Shown piece by piece: positions 5,523-5,877 of a stretch of DNA of 5,877 nt. The stretch comes from Opitutia bacterium (lineage in GTDB: Bacteria; Verrucomicrobiota; Verrucomicrobiia; Opitutales; Coraliomargaritaceae): positions 1 through 5,877 of the forward strand of contig JABJQI010000198.1 in assembly GCA_018663485.1 (NCBI GenBank), given 5' to 3'. The translations under genes and the position numbers were made by a program. Under the pieces are notes generated by a model. The model made no database searches and had not been told where the DNA came from. It was given only the letters and a program-made list of their open reading frames with translations. How positions within the stretch are numbered: position 1 is the stretch's first letter; the number at the start of each line of letters is the position of its first letter.

Positions 5523-5877
5523 CTACGGCGTGTCCTGTAATTTGCCCTGTTGCACTGGCGTCTCGCAGGTCAACCGCTCCAGCACTTCACCGATTAGATA
5601 GAGCGAGCCTGTCACCACAATCGTATCGCCGGCTACGCCTAGCGTGCAGATGCCGACTGCGGGGAAAATATCTTCGAGTTTTTGGTGGTAAATCGGCGCT
5701 GTATTCGTCTCGGGGATACAGGTTTCGAGCACATCGGTGGGAGTCGCGCGGGACTGGTCCGGAGCGAGCAGGTGCAGTTCGCTGGCGAAGCGGCTGACGA
5801 CTGCCATCAGGCTGCGCGCGCGAAATTCGCCCAGGGTGCCTGCGACGATGATCGGCTTTGTGCCCAAGTGTGCGACA
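5523..5877 (-). CDS. folC: Folylpolyglutamate synthase / dihydrofolate synthase, C-terminal part (cut by window edge)
   Basis: The frame is open to the window edge (the codons before the apparent TTG start at 5867 read V-A-H), so only the last 117 residues or so are seen. FolC adds glutamates to folates, and in many bacteria also to dihydropteroate. The visible part matches the C-terminal Mur-ligase-like domain: a strand PIIVAGTLGEFRARSL, then LHLLAPDQSRATPTDVLE, and near the end DTIVVTGSLYLIGEVLERL, the typical FolC closing motif. The ATP-binding and central domains lie outside the window. The stop is followed after 19 bp by the double-hairpin element, then by the antiporter operon on the same strand 212 bp away. 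That gap suggests separate transcription, although read-through is possible. Confidence 0.85.
   Translation of the reverse strand, partial: VAHLGTKPIIVAGTLGEFRARSLMAVVSRFASELHLLAPDQSRATPTDVLETCIPETNTAPIYHQKLEDIFPAVGICTLGVAGDTIVVTGSLYLIGEVLERLTCETPVQQGKLQDTP

Overview
The window reads as a piece of a Gram-negative-type bacterial chromosome of roughly 50-55% GC. My best guess is Verrucomicrobiota, class Opitutia (Puniceicoccaceae / Coraliomargarita-like). This rests on remembered similarity of the CarA protein, the weak or absent Shine-Dalgarno sites, and the style of the intergenic hairpin repeats. It is an impression, not a database result.

Layout. Positions 1-155 hold a purine/G-rich minisatellite with no C on the + strand from 13 to 163. 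Next comes a small ArsR-type winged-helix regulator (214-519, +), followed by a short protein-like frame in the -1 register (516-629) that may be its severed C-terminal tail. carA, the glutaminase subunit of carbamoyl-phosphate synthetase, follows at 735-1895 (+); carB does not follow it. A gene-free gap of about 200 bp at 1896-2101 separates carA from a convergent minus-strand pair. That pair consists of two tandem CPA2/Kef-type cation:proton antiporters with C-terminal TrkA-N (RCK) domains (3670-5310 upstream, 2102-3673 downstream), joined by a 4-bp ATGA stop/start overlap. A 212-bp gap at 5311-5522 contains an 84-bp REP/BIME-like double hairpin. The window ends inside the 3' part of folC (minus strand, cut by the window edge).

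How the genes relate. carA (pyrimidine/arginine precursor supply) and folC (folate polyglutamylation) are core metabolism. The antiporter pair is the membrane-transport part of the window. Tight coupling and different RCK motifs suggest two subunits or two differently gated exchangers made together, possibly a heterodimer. Nothing in the sequence ties the ArsR regulator to carA or to the antiporters.

The most interesting points are the double-hairpin element, which has compensatory changes between its two arms; the asymmetric antiporter pair; the cysteine-bearing ArsR with a possible frameshifted tail; and the C-free repeat tract. I did not find a convincing new multi-gene system.
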